Positions 14,481 through 25,112 of a stretch of 64,000 nt of DNA are shown here, one piece after another; the stretch's first letter is position 1; every line of letters starts with the position of its first letter. The notes beneath the pieces were generated by a model, which was not told the DNA's origin, ran no database searches, and saw nothing but the letters and a program-made list of their open reading frames with translations. The translations under genes and the position numbers were made by a program. The stretch is from Microcebus murinus (Eukaryota; Chordata; Mammalia; Primates; Cheirogaleidae), in NCBI RefSeq assembly GCF_040939455.1, contig NC_134115.1, forward strand, positions 25,756,727 to 25,820,726, read 5' to 3'.

Positions 14481-15739
14481 CCCCTGGGGTACACAGCCTC
14501 TGCAGAGTCACTGAAAAAAATCTGAGCAATTGAACATGAAAAAACATTCTTCCCCAGAGACCATGAAGACTAAAGACCAACACAGAGATGATACTTATGA
14601 GCCCTCAGGAATGTAAATGGTATGACTGACTTATTCCAACCAAAGTAATAGAATAGAAAAAGAAGAGGAAATATCTAATTTTTTTGGAATGTGGTAGTAC
14701 TTTATCCAATGGGCAGTTACCTTATATAACACTTGGACAGGTTGATAAATATCTTGGATATGGGGTTTCCAATAAGATTTTTCTCAAGTCCTGAAAGAGC
14801 TTAAAAGCTAAATATAAGAGTTTTTTGGGGGGGAGGAACCAGTGAGTCAGGTTTAGGACCCAAAGTGTGTCACAGGCTGCTGTAGAGCTCCTACTCAGGG
14901 GGACTGTGCACTTTTTCCCTCTTTGCCCCTCAGGCAGAGGGCTCCAACAGTGAAGCAAAAGGTTGATTCACCTGTGCACAAATGAAAGCATGAGGACCTT
15001 ACATGAGATGTTTTCACACTTCTCCCAAACTAGTTCAAAAAATCAGCTAAAGGGTGGATTTTTCATAGCCCCAAATAACTGTGCTAGGTTTTCTGCAATG
15101 CCTTTAAGTGGGATATTATAAATATATTTCAGTCAGGGGGAAAAAAATGAACTGCAGTATTATCAGTTCTCCACGGAAATTCTTCCCTATACTCTAATAA
15201 ATCCTTTCCCAAGACAAACCATGATTATACAGTTGAGTGTGATGGTCTCATCGGGAGCCATTTGTTTTTGCTGTCTTACACAGCTAAAATTTTTTGGATG
15301 AGTGCTTATTCTGGTTTGTAAAAAAATGAACAGACAACAACAGATTTTGCCTATTGAGGTGATTCTGCAGGTTGCAAACCTCTCGGCTTGCAAAAGAGGG
15401 ATCAGCAGCTGTTTCCCTGTCTTGTTGGCAACGTTGATTCACACCTGAGAGTACAAAAAGGCATGTTTGAAAAATATGTTTAAACACAAGATAAACATGC
15501 AGCCATGAGGCTGACCCAATGAGATGACCTAAAGGCCTGTGTTTGTATTCGATCCTTTTGTTTTGAGGATGTAATAGTCTAACATTAGTGTCAGTATTAA
15601 AACACAGTATTTTTCAGCTCTTACAGACTCTGCATCCTCTAGCCATGAAATAGCAACAAAATTATATCCAATTATTAAATTTACAACCCCCAGTGGATTC
15701 CAGAATCATGGCTTGCTTTCAAAAGGCAAGTGAAACTTA

Positions 15740-15883
<144 letters not shown>

Positions 15884-16197
15884 CTAAAATCCAACAACAA
15901 AGCCACTTAGCAGATGCTGTGAAGAGCAACTCAAAGTAAAACATCAACTCTTAAGAGGAATGACAAAATGACATTAATTTTCAAAGTTGGGTCATAGTTC
16001 TGACACGAGCCCTATTGTTTTGTTACGTAAAGTGAATGTGTCAGCTGCCACATTGATTGGCAGCTTCAGTGATTTCTAAATAGATAAAATGTGTAAGCAA
16101 ATATAGGCTTGCTCAGCTGTGGGGCCATTACCATGAAATCCCCATTGATTTAAATATCAAAACATACTTCACCGTATCATTAGATTTATAATTTTAA

Positions 16198-16545
16198 CCA
16201 CTTTGGTACCAGCTTCGACTATAGTCGACAGCCACAGATGAACACGCATGTCAACTTTAGCCGACAGCCGTGCTAAGACTTTTCTAATTTTTCATTTATC
16301 AAAATAAAATTGTGAACATTTAAAAATAACGTAACGAAAACATATATGTCTATGTTACCTATTCTGATTTACATTACAAGTAAAGCTGCCTGTAAAGTAA
16401 AACAAGCTTTCAGGGCTTTCAAGCTTTCCTCATCACACAAGAGCAAAACGGACTCGTCGTCAATGCACAGCACACACTGTTGTGTGGACTGTGAGTGACG
16501 GCTGTGGGCAAGGTTTCGTGGCTGATGAGCACCGTACCGAAGTGG
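16198..16545. mobile_element. piggyBac-like MITE, 348 bp, TTAA target
   Basis: The left end CCACTTTGGTACCAGC and the inverted right end CCACTTCGGTACGGTG share 12 of the first 13 bases. TTAA flanks both sides exactly (16194-16197 and 16546-16549), the hallmark of piggyBac insertion. Inside, near the left end, is a palindrome GACTATAGTC followed by GACAGCC, and a partial second copy (TTTAGCCGACAGCCG). There is no transposase frame. Recent piggyBac families are known in mouse lemur, which fits. Confidence 0.87.
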
Positions 16546-17574
16546 TTAAGAGCTTGCTTAACATGGGGGAAGGAGGAAATCTGAAATGTACTTACTCCAA
16601 GTGCTGTGGCAGGTTTCCGTTTCCAGTCACCTGAGCCATAATTAGATTGTTCTCCTTACACCACAGGGACTGTGTCTCAGCTCCCACTTAGCAAAAGTGA
16701 GGAGCATATGAGATGACATCGGAACCCATCTGTACAATCTTCTACTCACGGAGACCATTATAACATTCCCCATAACAAGCATGTTTATGTGTGCATTATG
16801 TTCTCTTTCTTAAAAATCATCTGTGAGAGTTGGAATGACCATCCCCCAAAACCACTTGAATAACTCCTCTCTATATGCAGAACATTAGCACATTCTGATG
16901 CTACTTCCTTTATAATACTCACCTTGTTCTCATTCTCACATTCGCTGTTTTTCACTCAGCATTGAAGCATAATTTCCATCTCACTACAGTATATATCCAT
17001 TCCCCCGTGCCTCTCTGACTTCTTTCTGGCGATAACTAAAAAATTACTATGTTTCGTGACATGAAAAAATAATAACTTGCCAATGTGGGGCTTCCTCTTG
17101 AGACTAGATGAGTCACCCTTGAATCTTAGAAAATACAATTGGTTGTTTTAATATCATTTAAATCAACCCCATGACTTTGAAGCCCATTGCTAAAGAAGGG
17201 AGAAGTGGGAGACAGGAGGGCATGAGGAGAAAATGCCTGGGATACTAATTCCCAGAGGAAAAATTAAGAGAAGTAATCTGGAAAATTACCTTTAAAAAAA
17301 ATCCATGCCTACCTCAAATCAGAGTCCAATAGAGATCTGAAAAAAAGTCTTGCTTTCAAATTTTCAAATTGCTGCAAATTTATTTTTTTTAACAATGTAC
17401 TCTTTAAGACCTAGCAGGAAATAAAATCTCTAGAAAATCTCAGAGGAGCTTGTGAGCTTAACGAGGGACAGAATGGGATGAGAGGGTCGTAAGCAGACAC
17501 CAAAGTGCTGAGGTTCCCTGCACCACACCAACCTGTATCTGCATTTTTCAGTTTACAAAAAAATAAATCCAACC

Positions 17575-18158
17575 TGTGATGGTTAATTTTATGTGGCAAC
17601 TTGAGCGGGCCTTGGGGTGCCCAGATGAAACACAGTCTCAGGGTGTGTTGGTGAGGTGTTTCTGGATGAGATTAGCATTTGAATAGATGGACTCAATAAA
17701 GTAGATGGCCCTGCCCAATGTAGTTGGGCATCATTTCATCCCCTCAGAACAAAATGAGAAAGAATAAAAGAAGGAAGGAGGTATTTGTTCCCTTTTTCCC
17801 TGCTGCTTGGGCTGAGACATCTCATCTCATTTCTTCCTGCCCTCACAGTGGGATTCACACCATAGGCTCTTCTGGTTCTCAGGTCTCCAGAGTCACACTT
17901 AATCATACCATTGGCATCAGTTTGCAGATAGCCTGCTCATGGGACTGCTCAGCTTCCATAGTTGTGTGCACCAGTTCCTCAGAATAAACCTCCTTTTATA
18001 TATATAATAAATCTATTAGTTATATTAACTGGTAAATTATATATACCAAGATATATATAATAAATCCAAATAAATTATATGCAATAAATTTTTATACATT
18101 TTGTACAAATATATGTCTTCTATTAGTTATGTTTCTCTGGAGAACCTTGACTAATATT
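17575..18158 (+). mobile_element. Solo LTR, 584 bp
   Basis: Starts TGTGATGGTTAATTTTATGT and ends GAACCTTGACTAATATT. The two flanks carry the same 5-bp target duplication CAACC (17570-17574 and 18159-18163). AATAAA occurs near the 3' part (about 17983). The segment 17995-18115 is a local AT-rich expansion. The start and end resemble MaLR/ERVL-type LTRs. I recognise the repeat as common in mammals but do not assign its name. Confidence 0.75.
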
Positions 18159-18174
18159 CAACCTAAAAGAATAT

Positions 18175-18222
18175 TTGGGAGGCTAAAGCAGGAGGATCAC
18201 TGAGTCCAGGAGTTCAAGACCA
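18175..18222 (+). repeat. Alu/7SL-like fragment
   Basis: TTGGGAGGCTAAAGCAGGAG followed by GAGTCCAGGAGTTCAAGACC. Only about 48 bp remains. Confidence 0.6.
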
Positions 18223-18496
18223 AAAGAGCATTTGGGGCTAAATTACTAATAAAAACCTCAACTAGAACAGGTAGGCTAGTGTCAAGTCCAAGATAAGGAA
18301 CCAAATAGAAGTGGATTGGCCAACTGCTCAAGACTCAGAAATCTTTATCTCAGGAGAATCCACTTTGGCAGGATTTCCCAGCTCCCAGTTCATGCCATCT
18401 TGTTTCACATTCATCGGGTTAAGGGCTCTGCTTTCTCTCACTTGTGTTAAGTCCAACCCCCTTCTACCCTGCCTTGAACCTTCATTCTTTCCCTTC

Positions 18497-18974
18497 TGTC
18501 CCAGGGTGAATCAACAGTACCTAACAGAGGAAATGGCCTGAAAAAAAATGGCAAAAATGTTTTCTATCTCTTTAAAATATCCTCCACTCCTTTTGGAGAA
18601 TGAGGATCTGCATCCCTGCCTCAGACCAGGATGAGAAGGGGCAGGGGAGTGTCCTCTGTTCTTTGTGCTATAGCAGATAGCTCAGCAGAACTGCCCATGC
18701 AAAGGTCCTGGCCAGAAGACACAGGATTGTCTTCAAAGGAGATGGGACAATCAGAATCATCAACTGTAGTTGAACAATAACAGCTCAGAACTGAAAAGCC
18801 TCCCTTTAAAAGCTCTATATTTCTGCTTGTGATTAGTATGATGGCATTTTAGACAGGAGTCTTCATCCTCCTCATTTGCTGGTAAATTAATAAACTTCTC
18901 TTTCCTTTCCTGAAACCACTTGTCCTCATTCTTCTGAAGCACCCTCAGGGGCAAGTGCTGAGCTTTTGGTAACA
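18497..18974 (+). repeat. 5' LTR of the provirus
   Basis: Aligns with 23845-24274. The best stretch (18680-18835 against 24025-24175) shows about 13 differences and one 4-bp gap by hand count. It contains TTAATAAACTTC (polyadenylation signal, near 18888) and ends GGTAACA. The left edge is unclear because the alignment fades above 18521. Confidence 0.8.
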
Positions 18975-19301
18975 GATTTTGGAATCCATACGTGGGTCCA
19001 TCAGCTCCTGGTGGAATGGCACTCCGCAACTCCTGGAGGAAGCAGGGAGCAGCCCTGAGACAAGCCATGGGTCTTCTCTGGTAGGAGTGGCTTCTTTTCA
19101 AGGTGAGAGAGTACGGGATTATTTAACTCCCATCTCTTTCCCCCCACCAAGGTAGATGGAGCGCCCCCTACCCCCACGACCAACCTGAACTGAGTTGAGG
19201 GGAAGGAAATGGATTGGAGATGTGTCCAGACACCATGGCCATTTGTTTCTTTGGTATGTTCCCCAGCATGCATGATGCGACCCTAATTCCACACATTTGG
19301 G

Positions 19302-19556
19302 TAGGGTTTTGAACCTTCCAGCTCTGTGGCAGAACATTCATTCAGAGTCTTATAGCAGGGCATTTGTTTGGAGGTGCTGTTTGGGGTAGTAAGTCATGAG
19401 GTTGAATGAAGCTAGGGAACGGAACATGGTTTGAATTCAGAACTCTTTCGCAATTCCTAGGGAATGGGGGTAGGGGGGAACTAGGCCACCATCTGGAGAG
19501 GGTTTAGAACCTTCCAGACCTATGGCAGGACATTTGAGGTGCTGAGGTACCATTTG
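19302..19556 (+). repeat. Internal duplicated motif in the proviral leader
   Basis: A unit of about 60-85 bp (TTTTGAACCTTCCAGCTCTG to GGAGGTGCTGTTTGGG, 19310-19387) recurs in shortened form at 19501-19556 (GTTTAGAACCTTCCAGACCT to GGTACCATTTGGG). Confidence 0.6.
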
Positions 19557-20523
19557 GGATGGCGTCTGCCCCCTTTGCATTCCAATTTTTTTGATAGGCC
19601 TCACATTTTACATTGAGAATTCTCTGTATTGTCTGTGTTTATGATTTGTGAATTTTGTTGCAACATAAGGAAGTGCCATCTAAAAGTCCCTTGAGAAAAA
19701 TTTTGGCCCAATGGTCAACTTACAGTTATGAACCTCTACATAAGGAGAATCATGTTATAGTAATCCAGTGTATGTGCATGAGTGTGAGAAGTGGCTGTTA
19801 AATGAAACCTTAAATTATTATACCATCCTACTACTGGAATTATTTTGTCAAAGGTCAGGTAAATGGGACAAGATCCCACACGTGTTTTGGGGTATGAAAT
19901 GTCCAATTTCCTTAAGTTTCATTCGAGGTCGGACATTTCATATTTAATGACAATAACATCTAATACAATGTTAAAAGCATGGGATAAAGTTAATGGTACC
20001 AAAGAGACCTCTACTGGCGGTGGGTGGGATACTCATGATACTTTGTTTCGTTCGTCCACACCAGTTCTGGGTCTGCTGCTGGGCTGGGGGGAGGGAGCAA
20101 AGCACCATGTGGGACTGCAGCCCTGGGAGGACCATTGACTACGTGGCTGGTGAGGGGGAAGTGGGGCTGGGGGACGGAAGTACCTGCTGCCCAACCGACC
20201 CTACCCCATGCAAGTACATGAGGCAGTGAGGAAGCGACAGCGCCTGCCAGCTCTCCGGGGTCTTGGGCAGGGAGAGAGGCATGCGACGCCCGCTGCAGTT
20301 GGGGCAGTGTAAGACCCATCATAGGCCCGAGGACAGCCCAGGGCAAATGCTGCCCGCTGCCACCACTGCCATCTTGGCACCGCGAGGGGGCTGGGGGTGC
20401 GACTTGAACTCTTCAGTTCTATGCCCACTAATTACGACCCTGTGACTTGGAGTTCTGGATGGTGTCTCCCAGCAAGAAGCTCAATTTGGCCAGAGGACAT
20501 CCATAACCAGAGCAGGACAATTT

Positions 20524-20620
20524 ATGTACAATCGGTGTGCTTTTTATAAAAAGAAAGGACATTGAGGAAAAACATTGCCCCAAATTGCAAAGGATTTCAG
20601 GTAGCAAGAAGCCCCTAGGA
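20524..20620 (+). pseudogene. gag nucleocapsid remnant
   Basis: Reads RCAFYKKKGH then a stop, followed after a frameshift by a KHCP-like remnant. This is a C-x2-C-x4-H-x4-C zinc knuckle in which the first Cys codon is now Tyr. It is broken and non-functional. Confidence 0.65.
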
Positions 20621-21323
20621 GCGAAAATGTTTGTTTTTTTTTAAGTCCAGGACTCAGAGATGAAGGGGGGAGCACCACCTCGTGGCTCACTAGCAGCTAC
20701 AATCCAAATATTCCCCACAGGAGCCCTGGGCAAAATTGACAGTGGGGATTCAGTTGGTGCCAAGCCACGTGGACAGAAGCAATCCGGGGAGCTCCTTCCC
20801 CCAGCTGCTACCCTGGTCCTGGCACCAGCCAATTCCAGTGCTCTGTGAGCCAGGCAGGGAGTGGGGGGGAGGGCCCAGGCAGTGGTGAGGCAGCTCTAGG
20901 CAAGCCCAGGAACTTAAATGTTACTCAGTCGCATTTAAATAGCAGGATCCTGAGACAGGGGTGGCCTTGTGGTGCTACTGGACTGTGTTAGAGGTTGTAA
21001 ACGGGCTCTCCTGCCCTCTTTGATGGGAGCTTAGTGGGACTTGCAGAAACTGCAATCAGACAGATTTGCAAACAGCAGGTTATTCCTCTGGGGTTCCTAG
21101 GAATGGCCTCTGGATCCTAGACTTTGGACTGATGGTAAAGCTCTTGTATGGGATCTTTAAGGGGACAGCTTATAACTGCCCCTGCTTTGGGTTTGCCTGA
21201 CTTTCTTTTTTTAAAGCTTATTGATGAATTTTATAAAAGTCAGTAATTTATGGCTTCACTCTGACATAGGTATATTATTTACAGTTAGTTTATTATATAT
21301 ATACATGTAAAATATATTTTTCT

Positions 21324-21353
21324 TCCCAAAGTGCTCGGACTATAGGCATGAAC
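21324..21353 (-). repeat. Short Alu-like fragment in the provirus
   Basis: CCCAAAGTGCTCGGACTATA followed by GGCATGAAC, inverted Alu end. Only about 30 bp. Confidence 0.5.
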
Positions 21354-21689
21354 TACTTAAATAATACAAAAAACAAAGAATGAGCCTTGCAGTCTTAGCA
21401 TAGATGCTGAGAGACATCCCAGGCCAGCATTATATTTCTCAAAGTCACTGAACAATGCTGGGAGAGGATAGCCTCTTTGCCTCCAGGCAGTAACAGCTAT
21501 TTGTGAGTCATTATTAAGGACTGTGTTTATTCTCAATTCTGCCACCCTTTGCCAGCCAAAGATAATGAGCCTTTGCAGCATGACTGTTTAGAGGTTCTGG
21601 AGGCTGTGTGTTCTAGCAGGATGGATCTGTCAGATTGGCTGATGCCAGAGCCAGGTTGGGATCTTTTCACTGACAGGAGCAGCTCTAGG

Positions 21690-21890
21690 GACAAGAAAGG
21701 GCTGGATATGTGGTGATCATGGCAATGGCATTGCCATCTGGGACTTTGGACAAGAAAGCTGAGCTGATTGCTTTAACCAGAAGAGTTATCCAGAGGGAAA
21801 AAAGTAAATATTTATATGGACTCTCAATGGTAGTGCATGCTCTTGGTGTCATTTGGAAGAAAAAGGGTCTCTAGATGGCAGGAAATAAAG
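21690..21890 (+). pseudogene. pol RNase H remnant
   Basis: The frame reads KKAELIALTRRVIQ, then a segment with YLYGLSMVVHALGVIWKKKG. This fits the gammaretroviral RNase H pattern AELIALTRAL followed by the Asp-Ser-Arg/Tyr region and HxHGxIWxxRG. Two expected active-site residues (the DSR motif) are not seen. It is a fragment only. Confidence 0.65.
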
Positions 21891-22129
21891 ATGTTAAACA
21901 TGCCACTAAAATAATACCTTGATACAGGCTGTGGCTGAGCCCAAGTGAGTGGCCAGCATGGCAAAAAGAAATCATGTCACAGGCAGAGCTGCTAAGGAGG
22001 CCACTGGAGGTGACCTGTTCCTTGGGGCCTTGCTACACTTAGATCCCCTTTAAAGCTAAAAGCTGGGGCTCTTGACATTTGGGATGACACAGCTAAATGG
22101 AGACAATTCTCATGGACTTGTTCTCCTAC

Positions 22130-23010
22130 CCAAAACCTTGGTTTAGCCTCTTACGAGGCACCTACATGAATGCAAACATTAGGGACGGGATACCTTAATG
22201 GATTTGGGGGGACATCATTTGGGAAGAGTGCATTTGCAATGGACTGTGTATTCGAAACAATCCAAAGACATAGAAGTGACCTGCTGCACAATGGGGATGC
22301 CAATCCTTTGCATGACTGGCATTTTCACTCGGGTGTCTAAACTTGTATTAGTAGATACCTTTTCAGGCTGGGTAGAAGCTTGTCCTACCCGAATGGAGAA
22401 AGCATCTGAAGTTCCAAGATGGACTCCTACCAGAAGCTGCTGGCATGGGGCAGGGCTTTCACTGAGCTCCTGCACACATATATCAGTGCAGAGCAGGAAC
22501 GATGGGATGATGGTCATCAGCAGTCCAGGGGGAAAGGCCAGGCAGATGGAGAATGGCCATGCTGGTAATGGACACCATGTACAGGTTGCTACAGAGATAG
22601 CTTGACAGCTCAAGTTATCAGCATGTTTAGCTTCTCTATGGCAGTGCCCATTGGGGCAATCTTTGCTTCCTTTCATCTGCACCAGGTTCTGCTGCACAAT
22701 GTTCTGTGGTCACCCATGGACTTCTTCAAGTGGACCCACAATGGGAACCTGGTGAACCATTTCTCCAAAGCTGGACATGGTGGACTCAAGATCCCACAGG
22801 TTATCAAGATGTTCATGGGCTCTGCCCCCTCCATACAGAGTGATAAGGGACCCTATCTGAATTGGAGGTAACCCAGAAAATAAGCAAAGCCCTGTATCTA
22901 TAATGGAAATTGCGTACACCCTGGAATTGATGCAGGAAAGTGGGATAGGATATTGCCACTTGTCCTCATCCAGATAAGGATAACCTTCAGAAGGTTAGGC
23001 TCCTAAGAAA
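22130..23010 (+). pseudogene. pol integrase remnant, interrupted
   Basis: An integrase core strand reads LVLVDTFSGWVEACPTR at about 22340-22395; the first catalytic Asp codon is at 22354. A second-Asp motif SIQSDKGP lies at about 22830-22850, and a C-terminal piece reads LPLVLIRIR at about 22950-22985. The two Asp motifs are 163 codons apart, whereas about 59 are usual in gammaretroviruses. They are also in different frames, so extra sequence must lie between them. Confidence 0.7.
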
Positions 23011-23397
23011 TAGTTTGTGAGAGACATTTCCTAGCACCCTGAGGTAAGTATGGTAATATAACTATGCATTAAAAAAGCAGAGTAAAACAATCAGGTGCTG
23101 ACCACTATACATGAGTTTGCCTCTTTCAGGTCCCCACCCTGGTTGGAAGCAGAAAGTGAAACGGACCCTGTGAAGTATCTCTAACAACTCACATCTCATT
23201 GAAATTGTCAGAAATGAAAACATTGGATCCATAATACCAAAATAAAGAGGTTTCCCATGGAAAAAGAGGACCCAAGGCCCCAGTAGAGGGGCCAGCATTT
23301 AGTTGACCTAAAGTATCTATTTAAGGAAAAGGGAAAAATGAAAACGTTGATATTTTTGCTAACCTTTCTTTAATTATGTTTTTTTTTTCCTGTAGGA

Positions 23398-23684
23398 TGG
23401 AGAGACAGCTCCTTAATGAGGATTTCCCCAGGCTATCATCTCTTCTGTTAATCTGTCTTGCAGCTGGCTTTGTCATCTTGAACCTGTTTGCTGCAAGTAT
23501 TTCTGTATATGGAGTTCTGAATTTGCAGAAGCCAGTCTCTCGGATCACCTACAGGGTGCAACTAATAGATCTGCACTCAGAGTTCCCGTGTTTCTCTCTA
23601 ATACAGCCCTGTATCAGACATTGTATGCAAGGTGACAGTCCACTTTGCTTTGCCAATCTTCACTGTTGCAATTGTTGCTTGTGA
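23398..23684 (+). other. Open frame of 95 codons near the proviral 3' end
   Basis: An intact frame follows a strong pyrimidine tract and CTGTAG (23379-23397), which looks like a splice acceptor. It starts MERQLLNEDFPRL. A hydrophobic segment of about 25 residues follows (LLLICLAAGFVILNLFAAS region), then a polar part and a Cys-rich tail ending CCNCC. It sits where a spliced env or accessory product would be, but I recognise neither an env subunit nor any cellular family. It may be a chance open frame in decayed sequence. Confidence 0.3.
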
Positions 23685-23844
23685 CTTTTTTTACCTGGTA
23701 ATCTGTGGTTGTAAATATATTATCAAAACTTTGCAATGGCATACATAAATATAAACCCTCTATCTAAATGTTTGCACCAATTCATCAGGAAGTAGTTTGA
23801 TGACTATGTGGCCTCTCCTCCCATAGATATGAAAGGGTAAAATT

Positions 23845-24274
23845 GACATTGGGGAATATTTAACACAGAGAATGGCCTGGAAAACATGGCAGAATTGTTT
23901 CTGTTTCTTTAAAACATCCCTCATTCCTTTTGGAGAACTAGGACCTGCATCCCTGGGGGCCTCAAGCCAGGGTCAGAAGGGGTAGGGAAGTGTCCTCTGT
24001 TCTTTGCTCTACAGGAGATGGCTCAGCAGAACAGTCCGAGCAGAGGTCCTGGCCAGAGGACACAGGATTGTCTTCAAAGGAGATGGGACAATCATCAACT
24101 GTAGTTAAACAATAATAGCCCAGAACTGAAAAGCCTCTCTTTAAAAGCTCTAGGTTTCTGCTTGTGGTTAGGACATGATGGCATTAAATGAATAAACTCT
24201 TTTCTTCTCCTCAAACCACTCGTCCTCACTCTTCTGATGCAGGCTCGGGGACAAGTGTCGAGCTTTAGGTAACA
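23845..24274 (+). repeat. 3' LTR of the provirus
   Basis: Second copy of the LTR. A purine-rich stretch (GAAAGGGTAAAATTGACA) precedes it, as expected of a polypurine tract. It has AATGAATAAACTC as polyadenylation signal (about 24188) and ends GGTAACA at 24274, like the 5' copy. Confidence 0.8.
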
Positions 24275-24949
24275 AGCAGAACCTGGTAAGTGTAGACACT
24301 TTAAACTCTTTGGTTTAAAGGTTATATCCTGAACTGTTTATTTATTTTTTCCCATGGGACAATAATATCCAAAGCCCCCTGTTTTTCCTTGCCACAGCGC
24401 TGACACTCAGGTATAATGGTTGCAGTAATATGCGATATCAGTGCGTACATATCCTTGAACATTTAGCACTTGTTGAAAACCTTACTTGATCTCACAGAAT
24501 CTTCACGAGAACCCTATGAAGTTGCTACTTCTAGAGATGATCATATTCCCCACTCTTGATGTTTCCTTCCATGTGGAGAAGACCCATAAATGTAACATTC
24601 TCCACTGGCCTCCAGTGCCTCACTCTAGCCCCAGAGAGGAGAGACTAAATTGACGGTAGAGCATGGACAGAGAAATGCAGACCTCTCTTCCTCCTGTTGA
24701 GAGAGCAGGTGCTGTGCTCTGCCCCTGCAAGGCGAGGCCTGCACTGGTAGAAGAGTCTGGCTGTGAAGCCTATTTGTCCATTAAGAGATGCTACATTCTC
24801 TAATGTCAGCTTGAACAATAATCGAGATGACATATTGACTTCTACCTGACCTACCCTTTGTTTTATTTCTGGTTAGCTCACAACCTGGTTTGACATTGGA
24901 GAAGGTGTTATTTGCTGTGATCTCCTCACTCACCACACAGCCAAAGATT

Positions 24950-25112
24950 CAATAGCTACTGTCCCTATACCTATTTTACAGATGAAGAAACTGAGTCTTA
25001 CAGAGGTTACATAACTTGTCCAGTTTCACATAGCTAGTAAGTGACAAGAGTCTGAACTTAAACAGGGTGTAATTCAAACCCTATGTACTTAACCACTGTG
25101 CTATATGCTTCT
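24950..25112 (-). repeat. MIR
   Basis: Well-kept inverse MIR: TTTTACAGATGAAGAAACTG, TAACTTGTCCAGTTTCACAT, then ACTTAACCACTGTGCTATAT. Confidence 0.85.

Larger units (their letters stand above)
18497..24274 (+). mobile_element. Decayed class I endogenous retrovirus (gammaretrovirus-like provirus)
   Basis: Two related LTRs (about 18497-18974 and 23845-24274) bracket 4.9 kb of internal sequence that shows gag-pol remnants in the proper order. These are a CCHC-type nucleocapsid remnant (about 20524-20600), RNase H (about 21690-21890) and integrase (about 22130-23010). The protease and most of reverse transcriptase are missing, and parts of the interior (20030-20450, 20640-21150, 22412-22830) do not look retroviral. 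Many stops are present, so it cannot code for a working virus. It runs antisense to TMC1. The outer borders are uncertain by about 25 bp, and no target duplication could be fixed. Confidence 0.85.

Noticed and set aside
18760..19101. 113-codon minus-strand frame
   Set aside because: It is antisense to the proviral LTR and leader, with no recognisable domain.
19863..20138. Possible gag start (Met-Gly-Gln) in the provirus
   Set aside because: The first three residues suit a myristoylation signal, but the following 88 residues do not resemble gag matrix; too weak to annotate.
20011..20346. Overlapping frames on both strands in GC-rich DNA
   Set aside because: GC-rich sequence has few stops; no family resemblance in any frame.
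22215..22697. 160-codon minus-strand frame, the longest in the window
   Set aside because: It is antisense to the integrase remnant and the block inserted in it; it has no known motif and the plus strand explains part of it.
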